NCBI GenBank assembly: GCA_032629725.1 | Contig: JAFEVB010000012.1 | Span: 62,001-126,000 of the forward strand | Direction of reading: 5' to 3' | DNA: 64,000 nucleotides | Source of the DNA: Gremmenia infestans | Taxonomy: Eukaryota > Ascomycota > Leotiomycetes > Helotiales > Hamatocanthoscyphaceae | In this document: positions 1-13,495 of the stretch, in pieces | Layout: the number at the start of each line of letters is the position of its first letter | Position numbering within the stretch: position 1 is the stretch's first letter | Translations under genes and position numbers: made by a program | The notes under the pieces: model-generated | What the model saw: the letters and a program-made list of their open reading frames with translations, nothing else | The model's database searches: none | What the model was told of the DNA's origin: nothing

Positions 1-1458
1 AGGCTAGACTTCATTTCATTTATATGGCAGAACTCATTTCATCCCAGTCACAGCTGGCTATCCTTATGAACAAATGTTGGATTTAACTGCTTACATAAGC
101 GTAGTCCACAAGACTCTTCTCTTTGATTCTGGATTGATGTTGTATACAATATATGACTGTTACCTCTTATGCCAGCGTCAAGTTCTTATTCGATCATCTC
201 TGTGACCTGCGCATTCTAACAACAAAGTCCACTTTGACTTTCACGTGACTGGAAACTGCTTTCAGGCTGTGAGTCCAAATCGTTTATACAGCGGGTGTAT
301 AGAGGGAGGTGAGATTTAGGACTCGAGGTAATGGTGAAACTTTGGGCTACAGGTTGTCGAGAACAGATTGCTGCATGGCCTGGATCAGGCATAATAATGC
401 CGTAGTAAATAGAAACTATGAGGAGCATCAACTTTGATAAGCAAAGGTTCTTCGAATCCTGGCATAGAAATATGTATTTTGGCTCACCGAGGCTTCCAGG
501 ATGCCAAATAGCATATACTGAGTGTTTGTCCTAATAAAGCCAGGGTCGAAATCGAAATGTCAGAATTGGCTCTACTGAGATGCTTTGCGCGCAAATACTC
601 GTGACTAGATGGATGGTACCTCAACTTTAATCTACTCCGCCCTGCAGTTTCTCCAAAGAGCATTTAAGCAGTTACAACCAGCCAATCGCAAAATATCGTA
701 TCGTTTACCGATTATATGCACCCCAGCGTCATTTATATACCTAATGTCCATTCGTGACGTGGCACGGTCAGCAAGCCAAAGCTGAGCTCAGCCTCACCTG
801 CTGCACCGCCCACCAGAATCAAAATGACGATTGGAGAGAGAGAGAAAGGAAAGAGTTCCAGGCCGCGAAGTCCAGTATGACAGAGAAGGACAATATTAAG
901 CGAAGTACTAAGGTTGTATCGAGATGGCGATGGCTTCAAATGACCCTCAACTTTCGTGGAACCTCCAATCATGCATCGACGATTTCGGTAAGACCGTAAG
1001 TAGTTACGCCCCAGTAAGTATATGGAGCCACCTGCCTGTCAGCCCTTTTACAGATACATTAGCCGCAATGCATGCGCTCTATCACGGTATCCTACCGGCA
1101 GCTGCCTAGGTGGCGGTCATGGAGCCATCTCCTAATTGAACTCAAGCTTACATTATTGTGCCTCTCCAAGTGGAGAAGCGGAGAGAATTTGCCTTGTGAG
1201 TCAGGCGGGAGTACAGTACTGTACCTACCCTTGGACGACCCATTATTGGTTGAGGTTGCCTGGTGTTGTTTATATATATATTTTTCAATCCCCAATGTCT
1301 ACACTATATATGCTCACTGTCAACCCCATTCATCACATCCCCTCAGTCACTGGGATTTCTCGACAAAGGCCACGGAAACTCAACCACCCCACTTTGGGCC
1401 TTCAACAACAGCATCCCCCTCTTACCTCTACAGCCTTTCCCTCTTTGTCGCTGCAATC
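1..1458. other. Intergenic, no gene recognised
   Basis: No reading frame here shows a recognisable domain. The last few hundred bases are pyrimidine-rich and lead into the ATG of the BCS1-like gene, so they probably hold its promoter and 5' untranslated leader. The reading frame of that gene is open upstream to about 1072, but the added residues look like untranslated sequence. Confidence 0.5.
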
Positions 1459-3564
1459 ATGAATCAGTCTTGCAATAAAAGCGAGTCGCTGGGGAATGCG
1501 CCCAAAGGGTCTAATACAGCATACCCCGATCAATTGAATCCCCAAACCGCTCTCCTCGATGCCTTCTTCCCCGGATTCTCGTTGCTCTCCTCTGCCCTTT
1601 CTAGATACTCCTCAGTCGACCTGACTCTCTATTTCCCAACCTTGCTCGCTTTCGGTCTTCTTATTTTTGGAGGACGCTATCTGAACGAATGGCTCTGGGG
1701 CTTTCTCAATGAGCACGCTATGTCTACAGCCGATATCAGGACAGATGACGAGATGTATAATATGTTCATGGGATGGGTTGCCAACCAGAAATTCGCTCAG
1801 CGTTCTCGCCGGTTCGTGGCCAACACGGATCTGAACAGCCGCACGTGGTTTCTATTCCGAGATTACGACGACGACGACGATAAGGATGATGAAGTAACCG
1901 TTGACTTCGATGACAACGGTAACCCCATCTCCCGCGTTGGAACTGGAAAGCAGCAGAAAAAGGTGCGGTTTACTCCATCCTTTGGAACGCATTACTTTTG
2001 GTATAAAGGGCATATTCTTCTCTTCAGCAGAACTCAAGATACTCGTCAAGGAGGCTATGCATCCATGAGTGAGCGCGAAGAGATATCCGTTTCGTGCTTT
2101 GGTCGAAACCCTGCCATCCTCAAGGAGCTCCTCGACGATTGTAGAACTGACTTCCTCTCCCACGACGAGAACAGGACTATCATCTACCGTGGTGGTATGA
2201 AGTCCGGAACCGCGGAGCCGAACTGGGTCCGCTGCATCTCCCGCGTCTCTCGTCCCTTTTCCACTATTGTACTCGACGAGGCAGTAAAGCAAAGCCTGCT
2301 TGACGACATGAAAGACTACCTGCACCCTTACACACGACGCTGGTAGTAAGTCAAGTTCCCATCCCAAACCCCCTATTTTCTGTGTAAGCTCCGGAGCCAG
2401 GAGCCAGAGAAACACGTTCTACAGATTATGGAATCCCGGCTCCTGAGACACCTTCCGAGTTCTTTGGCTCCCTACCCTAACCTCGGCTTTTTCTTATGCT
2501 AACTCATTAATAGTTCTAACAGGGGAATTCCCTATCGGCGTGGTTACCTCCTGTACGGCCCACCAGGAACAGGAAAAAGCAGTCTGAGTTTTGCCATTGC
2601 TGGCCATTTCAAGCTCAAGATCTACATCGTATCCCTCAACTCCCCCGCTATGAACGAAGAGAACCTCAGCCAGCTCTTCTCCGAACTCCCAAAGCAATGC
2701 GTCGTCTTACTCGAAGACATCGATACCGCCGGCCTAACACATACTCGAGACGATAAATCCACCAGTGAAGAAGAAGTGTCCAAGCCCCTCGTAACAGCCG
2801 TTCCGGGTACTACAGTCATCAGTCCTGCTACCCCACCCCCCAACTCCGGAGGTCGAATCTCTTTATCCGCACTTCTCAACATCCTCGATGGAGTAGCAAG
2901 CCAAGAGGGCAGAGTACTGATCATGACCACAAACCACATTGCAAAACTCGACGACGCCTTAATCCGCCCGGGCCGCGTCGACATGACGGTAAAATTCGAC
3001 CTCGCCTCCCGCGAAATGATAAACACCATCTTCCGCTCCATCTTCGCTACCCTCGAAGGCGACATCCCGGCCCCCAAATCCGGCGGTGCCATCATCCGCA
3101 CAACCTCCAAAAACTACGCGCTCGAAGAGAAACTCCGCGTGGAAAAAGAGCGAAAGGAGGAAGAGGAAATGGCTGAGATATTGAAGCGGAAAGAGGAGAA
3201 GGTCAAGAAGCTGGGTGTGGAGTTTTCTGACCTCCTCCCAGCCATGGCGTTCAGCCCAGCGGAGATTCAGGGATACCTGCTCAAGCATAAACGTGATCCG
3301 GAGGCTGCTATCGAGGGGGCTGCGGAATGGGTTGTTACAATGGAGTCGGATAAGAAGAAGAAGAAAGCGAAAGAGGAACGGGAAGAGAAGGCGCGAGTTG
3401 AAAAAGAGAAACTAGATGCTGAGAAGGCCGCGGAAGAGGCTGCGAAAGGGGCTGAAGTGGAATCAAAGAAGGTTGAGCCTACGGACGCTGAGAAAGAATG
3501 CTCGTGCAAGAGCAAGCCATTAGTAAATGGTATTAAGAAGCCAGAGGAAGCCACCTCGACTTGA
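1459..3564 (+). CDS. BCS1-like mitochondrial AAA ATPase
   Basis: Two exons, 1459-2345 and 2514-3564, joined across a GTAAGT...TAATAG intron with a GCTAAC branch site, encode 645 residues. Residues about 45-75 form a hydrophobic segment, followed by the BCS1-specific N-terminal domain. The AAA core has a Walker A GPPGTGKS at about 311-318, a Walker B LLEDID near 361-366, and the sensor/arginine-finger stretch with TTNH and RPGRVD. Canonical Bcs1 sits in the inner mitochondrial membrane and translocates the folded Rieske protein into complex III. Filamentous fungi carry many paralogues whose clients are unknown, and this one is longer than canonical Bcs1 (about 450 residues). The extra length is mostly a Lys/Glu-rich, probably coiled C-terminal tail. 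The splice is supported by an unbroken family motif, RGIPYRRGYLLYGPPGTGK. The family call is firm, the client is unknown. Confidence 0.9.
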
Positions 3565-4764
3565 GGTTGTACGAGTATTAACTATATTAGATACCCCGCT
3601 TCACAGCATTGGAATTAGCGGATTTGTATTACACTTCATCCATCACAGTAGTCAGTCTAGAGCACGTCGTGTGGAACCTAAATATCAAGTGCAAACCAAA
3701 GTACTCTTTCATATTGCCAAGATGTGTAGGACTGTGAACGAAGATGGTCCTGCTCTCACGCTAACTTAATCCTTTCTCTTTACTTTTTCGCAGATCGTAT
3801 AGGTAGGCGGTTTGGTTACAGGAAAGTTCTTACAGACTGACCCGGTCGCGGTCCTACACACAGCGCTTCAAACTAGCACACGAGCAATCCTCGCTTAAGC
3901 CCCCATTAAGCAAGAATTGGCAATAAATAGAAGCTAAAGTTTTACGGACTAGGCAATGCTCTCGCAGCATTGATTAACCAGGAATCAGTTATAAACCAGC
4001 AGAAACAGTGGCTACTTCTAAAGCAACATCTCAGACGGAGACACCAGCTCCTAGTATAGCTCCGAGTACGCATGAAGATGGACAGTGGAGCTTCAACGCC
4101 ACTCGAGTTGAAGGAGCGTACGGGCTGACAGCGAAGCATTGTTATGCTGCGCTTCCAGGATTATTCACAGAAATCAATCGAGTTGCGCAGCAAGAGAGAA
4201 CCTGTTGAGCGTCACGGCGAACAAGGAATGGGCAGACGTTCAAGCTATGTAGGGGATTGCAATTGATACCAATTCGACTGCTGGCAATGGGGTTACATCC
4301 AACGCTACACCCATACCCGGACATTGCCAGTCACAATTTGTTTTGGCTACGAGCCGCATTGTAGAATCATCTAAAGAACACACATATATATCAGCGCGCT
4401 CATCACTCAATTCAGGTATATGGGGTAGCGAAGGGGTAATTATCTCACTTGAAAACCGCGCTTCTGAATAAGGTCACTGTCATTATTCCAAATATCCAAT
4501 GTATTCAGGTGAGTCACATAAGGGAGGATATTGCATCTTTTCATGCGAATCTTGCGACAGAAAAAAATACAATGTTGATTGCTCAATGCCAGCTAGCACT
4601 ACGCTCCCAGTCCGTCCCAGGAGTGCGAAAACTACCTACCTAACGCCGATACCCAGAACCATATAAGCAAACCCATCAAGACCCGCTAAATTTGTCGCTA
4701 TGGCCGTTATACCTGCAGCTGTCCCATTTCCTCGTGCAAACAAGCTCCGTCTACCCTCAAGTCC
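3565..4764. other. Intergenic between convergent genes
   Basis: This stretch lies between the 3' ends of the BCS1-like gene (+) and the GH128 gene (-). Short open frames near 3950-4350 are interrupted by stops and I recognise no domain in them. Terminators of both genes should lie here. Confidence 0.45.
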
Positions 4765-5866
4765 TCATAATCCCTTGTATGTGTATACGTGACCCAGTTG
4801 CGTCGGATAGCCGTTCCCATCCGTAAGCGCTCCATCAGACCCGGGCTGCGTCCACCACCACGCATACCGGACAACCCAGTCCAGTCCATCAATCAGCGGT
4901 ATCGCAAAGTTGAGGAAATCTATCTGCTGGTCCGTGGTGCCCTCAGCATGAAACTATATCGAAGTCAGTCACGCTCACTCCAAAACAAAAACCTTGAAGA
5001 ATATATATATCAACAGTAACTTAAACGTACCTCGGTAATCCAAATCTTTTGAGTATTTCCATCTCCAAGAATGTCATGGATCTGGAACAGAAAGTCGTGG
5101 AACAGCTGCTTCTGATCCCAGTTGCCATACCAGTGCACAGTATAGAAATCAATAATACAACGTCCGGCGCAAGCAGCGATGAAACCTTTCAGCCAGGGAA
5201 TACCAGAGTTCGGATCACTAGTGATGGCTGGAGCGCCCAGGAATGCTCGCCCGTGAAATGGGTTCATATAATCAATGTAGTGCTGCGCCGCGACTGGCAG
5301 GTCTAACATGCATGCTTGGTGGTCGCAACTATCTGGTTCATTGAAGGATAGAAGGCATTTGGCGCCACGTCCGAGTGCATCGTTAACGTTGTTTACCCAC
5401 TAAGGTGCGTGCTTTTGTTAGTCAGAGGTCTTGTATTTCATTGAATGCACTTGCTGTGAAATGCAAAAGGACTAGGCGTGGTGACTCACAGAGTTGGTAT
5501 GTTCTGGCCTGTCATCCCATAACATCGGTGCAAACTCCAAGTCTGAGGGGAAATCACTAGCCCTGTGGGGAAGGTTAATGAAGATAAATGCAAAGGATTC
5601 TCGGAAATTAGGGTAACATGAAGGTCATATGCAGGAGACAGAATGCTGTTCAAGAAAACGTACATGCTAGAGCCCCAGCTGTAAGCCCATCCTACGTTAC
5701 TTGTTTCACCGCTGCCACTGTTCTCCCTAAAGTGTCGGATCCACTGGGGCGGGTCATTGTAAGGCAGACCACGAGGGGAAGTTGAGCGTACAACCGTCAA
5801 GAGGGAAGCGAAGAGGAGGCAAAGTTGGAAGAGGGAAATAGGGGGACTGAAAATGCTGGACATCAT
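4765..5866 (-). CDS. Secreted GH128 glucan-hydrolase-like protein
   Basis: Four exons on the minus strand (5866-5664, 5556-5490, 5399-5031, 4953-4765) give 275 residues with phases that fit exactly. The first about 28 residues are a signal peptide with a Leu/Phe/Ala core ending near VVRS. Family GH128 landmarks follow: RGLPYNDP, WAYSWGSS, LEFAPMLW, then SFNEPD with the likely acid/base Glu at about 111. HWYG follows, then WITE with the likely nucleophile Glu at about 213, and YAWWW near the C-terminus. GH128 (Asl1-like) enzymes act on beta-1,3-glucan at the cell surface and are linked to wall remodelling. There is no GPI signal or Ser/Thr-rich tail, so a soluble secreted form is likely. Two ATG codons are adjacent at the start; the outer one is used here. 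Exon 1 to 2 uses the acceptor CTAG at 5557-5560, because the nearer TCAG breaks the frame. Confidence 0.85.
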
Positions 5867-8800
5867 GGTCTTTAGACTATTGTAACCTATGGTTGGTGTT
5901 TGCTTTCAATATGTGGCAGGTTGAAGCTTGAAAAGAAGTCAAAAGAAGAAGAGGCAAAGCAACAAGAAGGGATAGTCATATAGACATGAAGTTTCCAATT
6001 TCTTTCCATTGCGAATCACCCAATTGGAAGTCGAATTCACAGAGGAATATGTACGAATGGAATCTATTATGGTGAATTTCGTGCAATAATAAGTCACAAG
6101 ACTACAAGAATGAATATGCAGCAATTCGGAGATGTCTTTAACATTGATTCGCAGGAGCGAACAGGCAATACATCCTCCTGCGACGGGAAAAGATAGACAT
6201 GTGTTTTAGGATATTACAGGGTAATAGTAAGAAACATGACAGATGTAGAATCTTTTATGAACAGAGACACTTCTAAAAAGATGGGGATAATAAGAGACCA
6301 TTCATGCCAGGACAAACAATGTATTTCCCAGCATCGTTACTAACGATTGACTATCAAAGTGTTTCATATTCCTGAAGTGAATTGGCGGCGTTCAATTCTA
6401 GCCGCCGTCTCCCAGTATGCCGGCCTCTGAAATCGGTCTAAAGTAGCTATCTCCTCAAATCCCATGTCAAGATTGACGAGCTCCAAGCAATAGATGCAGG
6501 ATTTGAGAAACTTTAACTTCATCGCACGGTGGGGGCACTGCGGTTTTGATCTTCAATAATCGGAAGGCAACGCAAAGAGCTGTGACTCAGCCAAATGAAT
6601 TGCAAATGATGACTGTTTTTGAGACACCCACCAAAGCAAGCAATTGACATTGATCCACGCTTAAAGTACTTGCTTATGACGTGATCCATGTGCCGCTCAA
6701 GAGCTGTCTGCATTCATTCTCTGGCTAGACAAGCGTCGATATCAGGTACTCTTTCTCACCTTACCTATAGCAACAGATATGTGGCTAGCGAAGGGTTCAA
6801 CATGTAGTAATTGAATCTTGGGTTTGTTTCGACAATACGTGTCATACAAACAGCAAAAGCTGTAGCAGGACGTGGTTATCGCTGTATTGGCTTGTAATGT
6901 GCGCTCCGGCACCCTCATCAGTCCACAATAGTATTCGTATATCAAATCAGCTTATATCAAATCAGCTTATATCAAACAGTGTGCCAAAAATTTCGAAAAG
7001 CAAAAGCAAAAGGGTAAGACTCAATCCCTCTATAATCTTGCTGAAGACACATTCTAGCACCAGTAAACTTCGACGACTGATTGCAAGCATGTATGCTTGA
7101 TGTCGAGGCACATGTCGGAGCTGGTCAGGAGTTCGGGTTCGACGTTGTCGAGGTCTTGCATAAATTTGAGAACGCCGTGCTGGTATATCTGCACCCACAT
7201 CGATTAGATGGCAAGGACCTCGAGGACCGCCAGGAGGTTGAATACGGCACTGCATACCGTAATCGTCTTGGCTTTTGTTATAGTTTTTGGAAGGTGTCGT
7301 GGATAACTGCACATAGTGACCCTCCTTGCCTCGCCCCTTAATCAGGATAGAGGAACTCTGCGGAACACAAAGCACAATCACAATGCCTGTTTGAATAGCC
7401 TCAAGATTATGTGCAGATGAGGAATATTACCTCCTGAGCTACAGGCGAAAGAGCGCCTCGGGAAAAGAAATAGTTAAACCGAGCGGTAAGATTTACTTCC
7501 ATCGGGTGGGTTTGTAGCAAAAAATTGATCATAGCTATTCCCTTTCGACTTTATGGGAAGAACTACCTCGAAAGGACGTTGAAAATCTGCAGAATCGCTG
7601 GACTCTACACCTTCAGCCAAGAAGACCGAGTCTGAGCTTCACTTGCTATTGAAGAGACGCCCTCTGAAATTACACCACTCGTTGCCACTTCTACCAAGTC
7701 TGATGCACTTCCATCTCGAGAACTACCCGCCCCCCTTTTCCTCAAGCCTCATAAGCGACGACCAACCACCAGAACAACAAAAAGGTAAACATCCGCCTCA
7801 CGATCTCGAGACCCCCTTGAGTATCCTCTAGATCGATTTACGCAAGCTAGCATTCATTCTAGTTCCTCTTACGTATGCATTGCATGCCGGCGCCAAAGAC
7901 AATCTCGGCCATTCTGAAGAAACATCATTCCCGTATCTCGAGTTGCGATATTCAAGGCGAGAAGAAATGGTATCTACCGGTGTCTTGTTTCCACGAGAAT
8001 TTAGAATAAAGATCGCCGTGCCAATGCTGGGAACCCTTCGTAGCCCTGGTGAGGCTATGAGAAAACCACGATATTTCTGGGAAAAGGGTGCAGCGGAAAG
8101 TCCCGATTCCGGGTCTGGACCTACATGGGAAAAAGAAGTGGAGGTCGGCGAGGGATGAGACGGGTCTTGATTCGGTATCGAAAGGGGAACCATAAAAGAT
8201 TTCCGAATACTCGGCAGCCGCAGCCACCATAGATAATGCGCTCTCGTACCATACATTTCGAGTGGAATAATCTTATCATAACAGCGCCACCAAAAGCATT
8301 CTAGAAGAACTTTAATTCGACATCAAAATATTTGCTCCTAGATTTCAGTGGTTTAAAAACTTGTGATAGACCACCGGATAGAGAGAGAGCTTTCCTCAGA
8401 AGCACGATTAGCAAGTAGTAACAATAAATGATCATTCAAGTCTATCCTTCACTCAAACAACCCTTGACTTACCTAGATAATTGGTTGTCATTCAATCCCG
8501 GGATCTATGTCTCTGTGTGTCTCGTCGCGACGTGGGTGGCTTAGCGCCTTTGAAACGGGATCCCAGAGTCTCAGATGGACGGTCATTTGTGCGACTTTGA
8601 GATCTTGGTAGCGAAAACCCGCTCAGAATAGGGCTGCATATGAGGCATAACTAAGGTACCATGGTAGCAAGCGGGAGAAGATCGATGCTTGTCTCATCTG
8701 ACCCTTGAATCTCGACGTACCACACACAGGGCCGAGTCTAGAGTGGTCTGGTCTGGTCCTTGCCGGCTCAGTGTTATAGAACCGTCAAGCCTAATGACAG

Positions 8801-11800
8801 CATTGCGCAATTTCACCGACGTGCGGACACTTATTGGTGTTTCCTGGAGTACCTGGCGACTTATCCCGGGATACATCGCTTCTTTAGCTATATTGAGTAT
8901 AGTGAGTATGTCCGAGGTACGAAAGTATTTGGAATTCGTTGTTCAGTAATCAGGATAATGAGATGAGGCTCGGGGGTGACTAGTATTTCAATGTGACACG
9001 TCGGCGCAAAAGGAAGAGCGTTCATGCCCCAGTGCCGATGCGAGAACAGATCGTGGCATTCGTGTGCGCGGAGGCAGGGGCCTGTGCAGCCTATCATACC
9101 CAATGATTTCACCGGCATCTAGAAGCCTGTCAAGTAAGCGAACTGTGGCGTCTACCCCTATTGTTTGGAAGGCTGGTGCCAATGCTATTGGTCTGATTCT
9201 CCTCGAAGCACTCCTAGCCACCCCCCTTAAAAAACGTCGAGGAAATGTTACTGTGGGTTATCCGGTGAAACTATGCAAATCCCCTTCCCGGTTTTCAATG
9301 GAACTTACCACGGCTTCAAATAGTCTTCCCTGCAACCTCAATTGAATCTCCTCCAGAAGGGCGAGCCAAGTGCGTCTTCGAGTATTGGCTAATACTTTCA
9401 GATTTCTTTTAGATACATGCTCCCCAGGAAACAGATCTAAAGTGTATTCCATTACCATTCTTTGAATGTAACGCAATCAAACCTAGAAGAAGATGGGAAC
9501 AAGTGAAGTGTCTTTGAGGCGATAAAAACTTGCAGCAAGAGGCTATGAAGTACATTGTGGAAGGCCTTTCCAGATGTGAAGGCATACTTTGTTTGTCCCA
9601 TGTGTCCCCCTCAACTTGCAGGTCATCCGCAAAGCCGGGACCTGATTCAAGCTTAATTGATGTTGCGACTCGCATTTGAGATCCGAGTGTCCGAAGTTGG
9701 TTGCATATTTGATAGCAATGGGGCCAGCTTGTACGCCATAGGCTTGAACTTGTAGATTGTGAATTCATTACTATCCCGTCGGTGCCGCCACACCGGGGTT
9801 TTGAGATGCAGAATGCCATGTCATCGTGCTACTAAGTTGAATCCTAGTTGCGACGAGCTTTCGAGGGGAAACATGCTTATTTGTGGTCTTGACAGCTGTG
9901 TGGACTTGAGCAAGTGCTGCTTTGAAACCTCAAGAGGTGCGCACCTGCAAAGTTCGACTTCGTAGGAAATTCGGAGGACAAGCTTGATAGATAGTTCTAT
10001 GAAGTTATTCGAGTGAGCCAAACCGAGGTTAGGCAAGGAGGCGGGGTAGAGACCTCCCGAGCTTCTCCAGGATCAGACGTAGGGTGTAAGGATGAAGTCT
10101 GGGCGACGCGTAAGACCCCTTTGACTAGACATGCGGGCCAAGTGAGTGTAAACAGGGTATTCTTAGATCTGCAGTGAGGCGACTGTTGTTCTCGTGGTTT
10201 AAGTTACTTGCATGAAATATGTGGACAGCTCAGATCTTGGGACGATCATTTGCTCCACCTCAAGCATGTGCGTATCTGCAGCGCCCACTGCAAGTGAGGC
10301 CAACCCAGCAAGGTGTGTAAGTCACCTTCGGTCACACGAGTTTGATATCCTAGACCTATCATGTAGGATTCTTCTCCTACTGCTATCTTCAGCATACGCT
10401 TTTCGCTGATTTGGATTTGCTTCCTGGTCTACCGTCCTGACGCTTCACCTGTCCTAATGCAGAGCAATAAGCACGATCAATTGATATTGTCACTGCAGCA
10501 CATAATAGTAAGACAATGTGTACCACCATTAGAACAAGAAGCTGACCGTGAGCGCGGGACCCTGGTCTCCCGCCTTAGAATACCCCACAGACTTCGATTT
10601 TTGTTTCCACCTATTCGTGTTGTAGTAATTGTGTGATTCAATGACCAATCATTAGCTGCGATCGTCTAAAATACCGTAATATGTAGAACGAGGAGGGTAA
10701 GACTTTGACATTTGGCAAGCAGGTGAGCTCCATGATTGACAGGCTCGGAAGATGTTGCCGCAAACCATGTCCCAAATGTCGGATTCCAGAGATTCATCTG
10801 CCCTTAAAGATGTATTGTAATGCCATGCCACATTTGTTTCCATTTGAATGCAATCCATTGGCGTGGGGAGAACGTTCTAGGAATTCCAGACTCAGTCCAT
10901 GCGGCATACTTATCCCGTTTGCAATTTCAAGCCACGGCACAAGTTAGACAGCTGACGAGGGCTTATCATAGAGATCCGGTCAATAATTCATGTGCTTCAA
11001 ACGCCCCGAGGGGAGTAGATCCCTTCATTTCAGGTCCCCCAGCCGTGTCAACTAGGCATCTGGTGATTGGACAACATATGGACGAGGTGCTTGAATAACC
11101 GGGACAGGATCGGTTCTCTTCAGTCGTCGCCGCGGGAGAAGGCCATTGGCCATATATGCTATGATAGCCCCGCCGCAAAGATCTTCGATTGTAGCCACTA
11201 CAACCAATGGGGTCTTTCCTGGCTAGGGGCTATTGGCCGCCAGGAAAAATTGCGTAGAGGGCGGGTGAGCTTATTAGCCAGTCGTCAAAAGATCGCTAGC
11301 ATCTTTTGCCGAGAAAAACATCGTACGCCTGTGTAGTCAATCAAGCATTCGAAAGACACCGCTGTCGCAGTGTCTTGTGTGTAGCACCGCCGTCGAATGG
11401 CTTAGGAGAATTGAGGAAACAAGATAGGTTTCAATAAGTCTTCAGTAAAACACAACTTCAACTAGAATGGGGTGTCCATATGAATAAAATACTGTAGGAA
11501 GACGCAAAAGAAGGATCTAAGAATGCTGTACAGTCTGAAGCAAGAGGTAAGAGAAATGATGTTCTCTTAAACTTCCCGGGCTCGAGTTTTTGCGATGCAG
11601 TGGAAGGTGCAACTGAGCTCGAGGCACGTGAACTCAGCAGTCACCTCACACCCTCACTTTCTACATTCAAGGTCCTCCAGAATCCCGATCTACAACTTTA
11701 AAGTCATTTTAGAATCAACGATGTACCTAGTCCCAGTACTTTGCGAAAAACAAGGTCGTCAATTCCCAGAATTGCGTTGCGAAGGGGTGAGGCAACGAAG

Positions 11801-13495
11801 TTGACCTTGGGCACTAGCGTATGTCTTGCTTGGTGTCTTAAAACACTTGAAAAGTATTCCAACGTTATTGATGCGATGCCTATGGATTAATATGTTGAGC
11901 CTTGGCTTCACTCACTTACTCATAGCCATGTTTCGCGGAAGTACTCATACATTGGACACCTTGGCTGAGACAAAAGACCCGTGGGGCTTATTGTACTCGT
12001 CGCCAGGAGCAATGCGACCGAAAAGGAAACTTATTCGAGCTTCAATTCCTTTGGCAGAAAGCCTGCCTGGGCGGGAAACGGAGCCCAAAGCTCGTATCGG
12101 ACGGCTTACACCGTGAAGTTCGACCACACGGGGATAGATCGCTGACTGACTGACTACTAAAGTCCTAGAAATACGGCGAATTGTGAGTAGTGAGGTTTAG
12201 CTACGGTAGCAAAGACGCATTGTCTATGCCGTTGGAAATCTGGCGAGTGCGTAGGAATGAGAGTTGAGTTTTCTGTACTTTGTTATACCAGAGGGTGGTA
12301 GGTCCCAGCTGAGGCAATTCCCTAGGACGAACCAAGGGTAACATGAATACGCCTAAAAAGCCGGTGTCACAAAGCCTCCCTCCCACTGAGGAATGCCTGT
12401 GACCCTGCAGTATTCGAAACTAGTTTCGGAGACCGGATTAAAACGAGTATGCAAGCCTAGAAGTATTATTCCCTTTTGTCGGGAATTATCGATCTAAGAC
12501 CAGAGGCGCATGGGTTAGCATCCAGTTTCATGCCCTCGCATCTAAGATCGAGGTGCACGGCCAGCGTACCGGGTTCCCGGCGCCGCTAAAAACAAGCCAC
12601 GATACATCCCTGGCGGTACACCTATTCGGAGGCTTTCTTAACAAATAAATTTTGCTTCTTTTGCTTCTTGGGTGCCCAACATAAGCAGAGATCCAATGTG
12701 TCGTTAGCGTAGCATGTGGGACGCACTTCTCCAACAGTCCGCCTTGTCTTCAACAGCCGTTTGCAAGGTGATTGACTACACTTACTAGCAAGGTATTATT
12801 CGTGGCGGAACTCTATTTACTTCGTTTTCTTTTTGTTGTGATGTGCCATTCGGAAATGACCTTGTGCGGGCGAGACAGTTGGCGGTCTATCCGGGGCATG
12901 AGTTCTTCAGCGACATGGAGAGTTTTTGATGGTCGGCGAGGAGGCTCAAGCCTCTGCCAATAATGGCAAGAGCCTTTAGAAGATTGTCACGCCTTACATC
13001 AATCTGGCTTGGCAAAACAAAGGTTCTCGAACTTTTTATCGTTTTGATGCTGGGTTCTAGATGGCTTTTACATTGGGTTCCAATGATGCTGGAGTAACCA
13101 GCAGCCTCGTCCCTAGGAATGGGAGATATAAGACTGAGCGGTTGGACCCATCGAAAATAATGTTTGGATAACACATCAGCCATCGCTCCAGTCGTAAGTC
13201 CTAAGATCTTACTTGTTCCGTTGGGAATCCATACAAACAGTGTCTTCTAGGGCACCTAACGTTTGGTACGCTAGTTCCCCCTTCATCATGACACGCAAGA
13301 ACATGATATTGGCGTGGACTTTTTGAGGAGACGAATGGTATTTGCAGAGGCTAACCAGACTATAATGCTAGTACGGGTGCTTTCCACGAGATAATTATTC
13401 TGTGGTAACCAATCAGCAGCACGTCTATCAATCAAATATTGACGCCAATTCGGACTTGACTTCACGTAGACAAGTATTCGACGAACCGTAGTAAG
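5867..13495. other. 7.6 kb region without intact gene
   Basis: The 5' ends of the GH128 gene (-) and of the velvet gene (+) both face this stretch, so it contains both promoters. I found no frame with a recognisable domain or a convincing exon chain. A 15-bp unit is repeated about 2.5 times at 6939-6976. Coding-like pieces interrupted by stops occur, for example at 11852-12118 and on the minus strand near 12887-13183, but I cannot name them. No terminal repeats or transposase motifs were seen. Confidence 0.45.

Noticed and set aside
436..470. tRNA suggested by a TTCGAATCC motif
   Set aside because: No upstream A box at the right distance and no acceptor stem.
5867..13495. Intact transposon in the left gene-poor region
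   Set aside because: No transposase, reverse-transcriptase or integrase motif and no long terminal repeats were seen.
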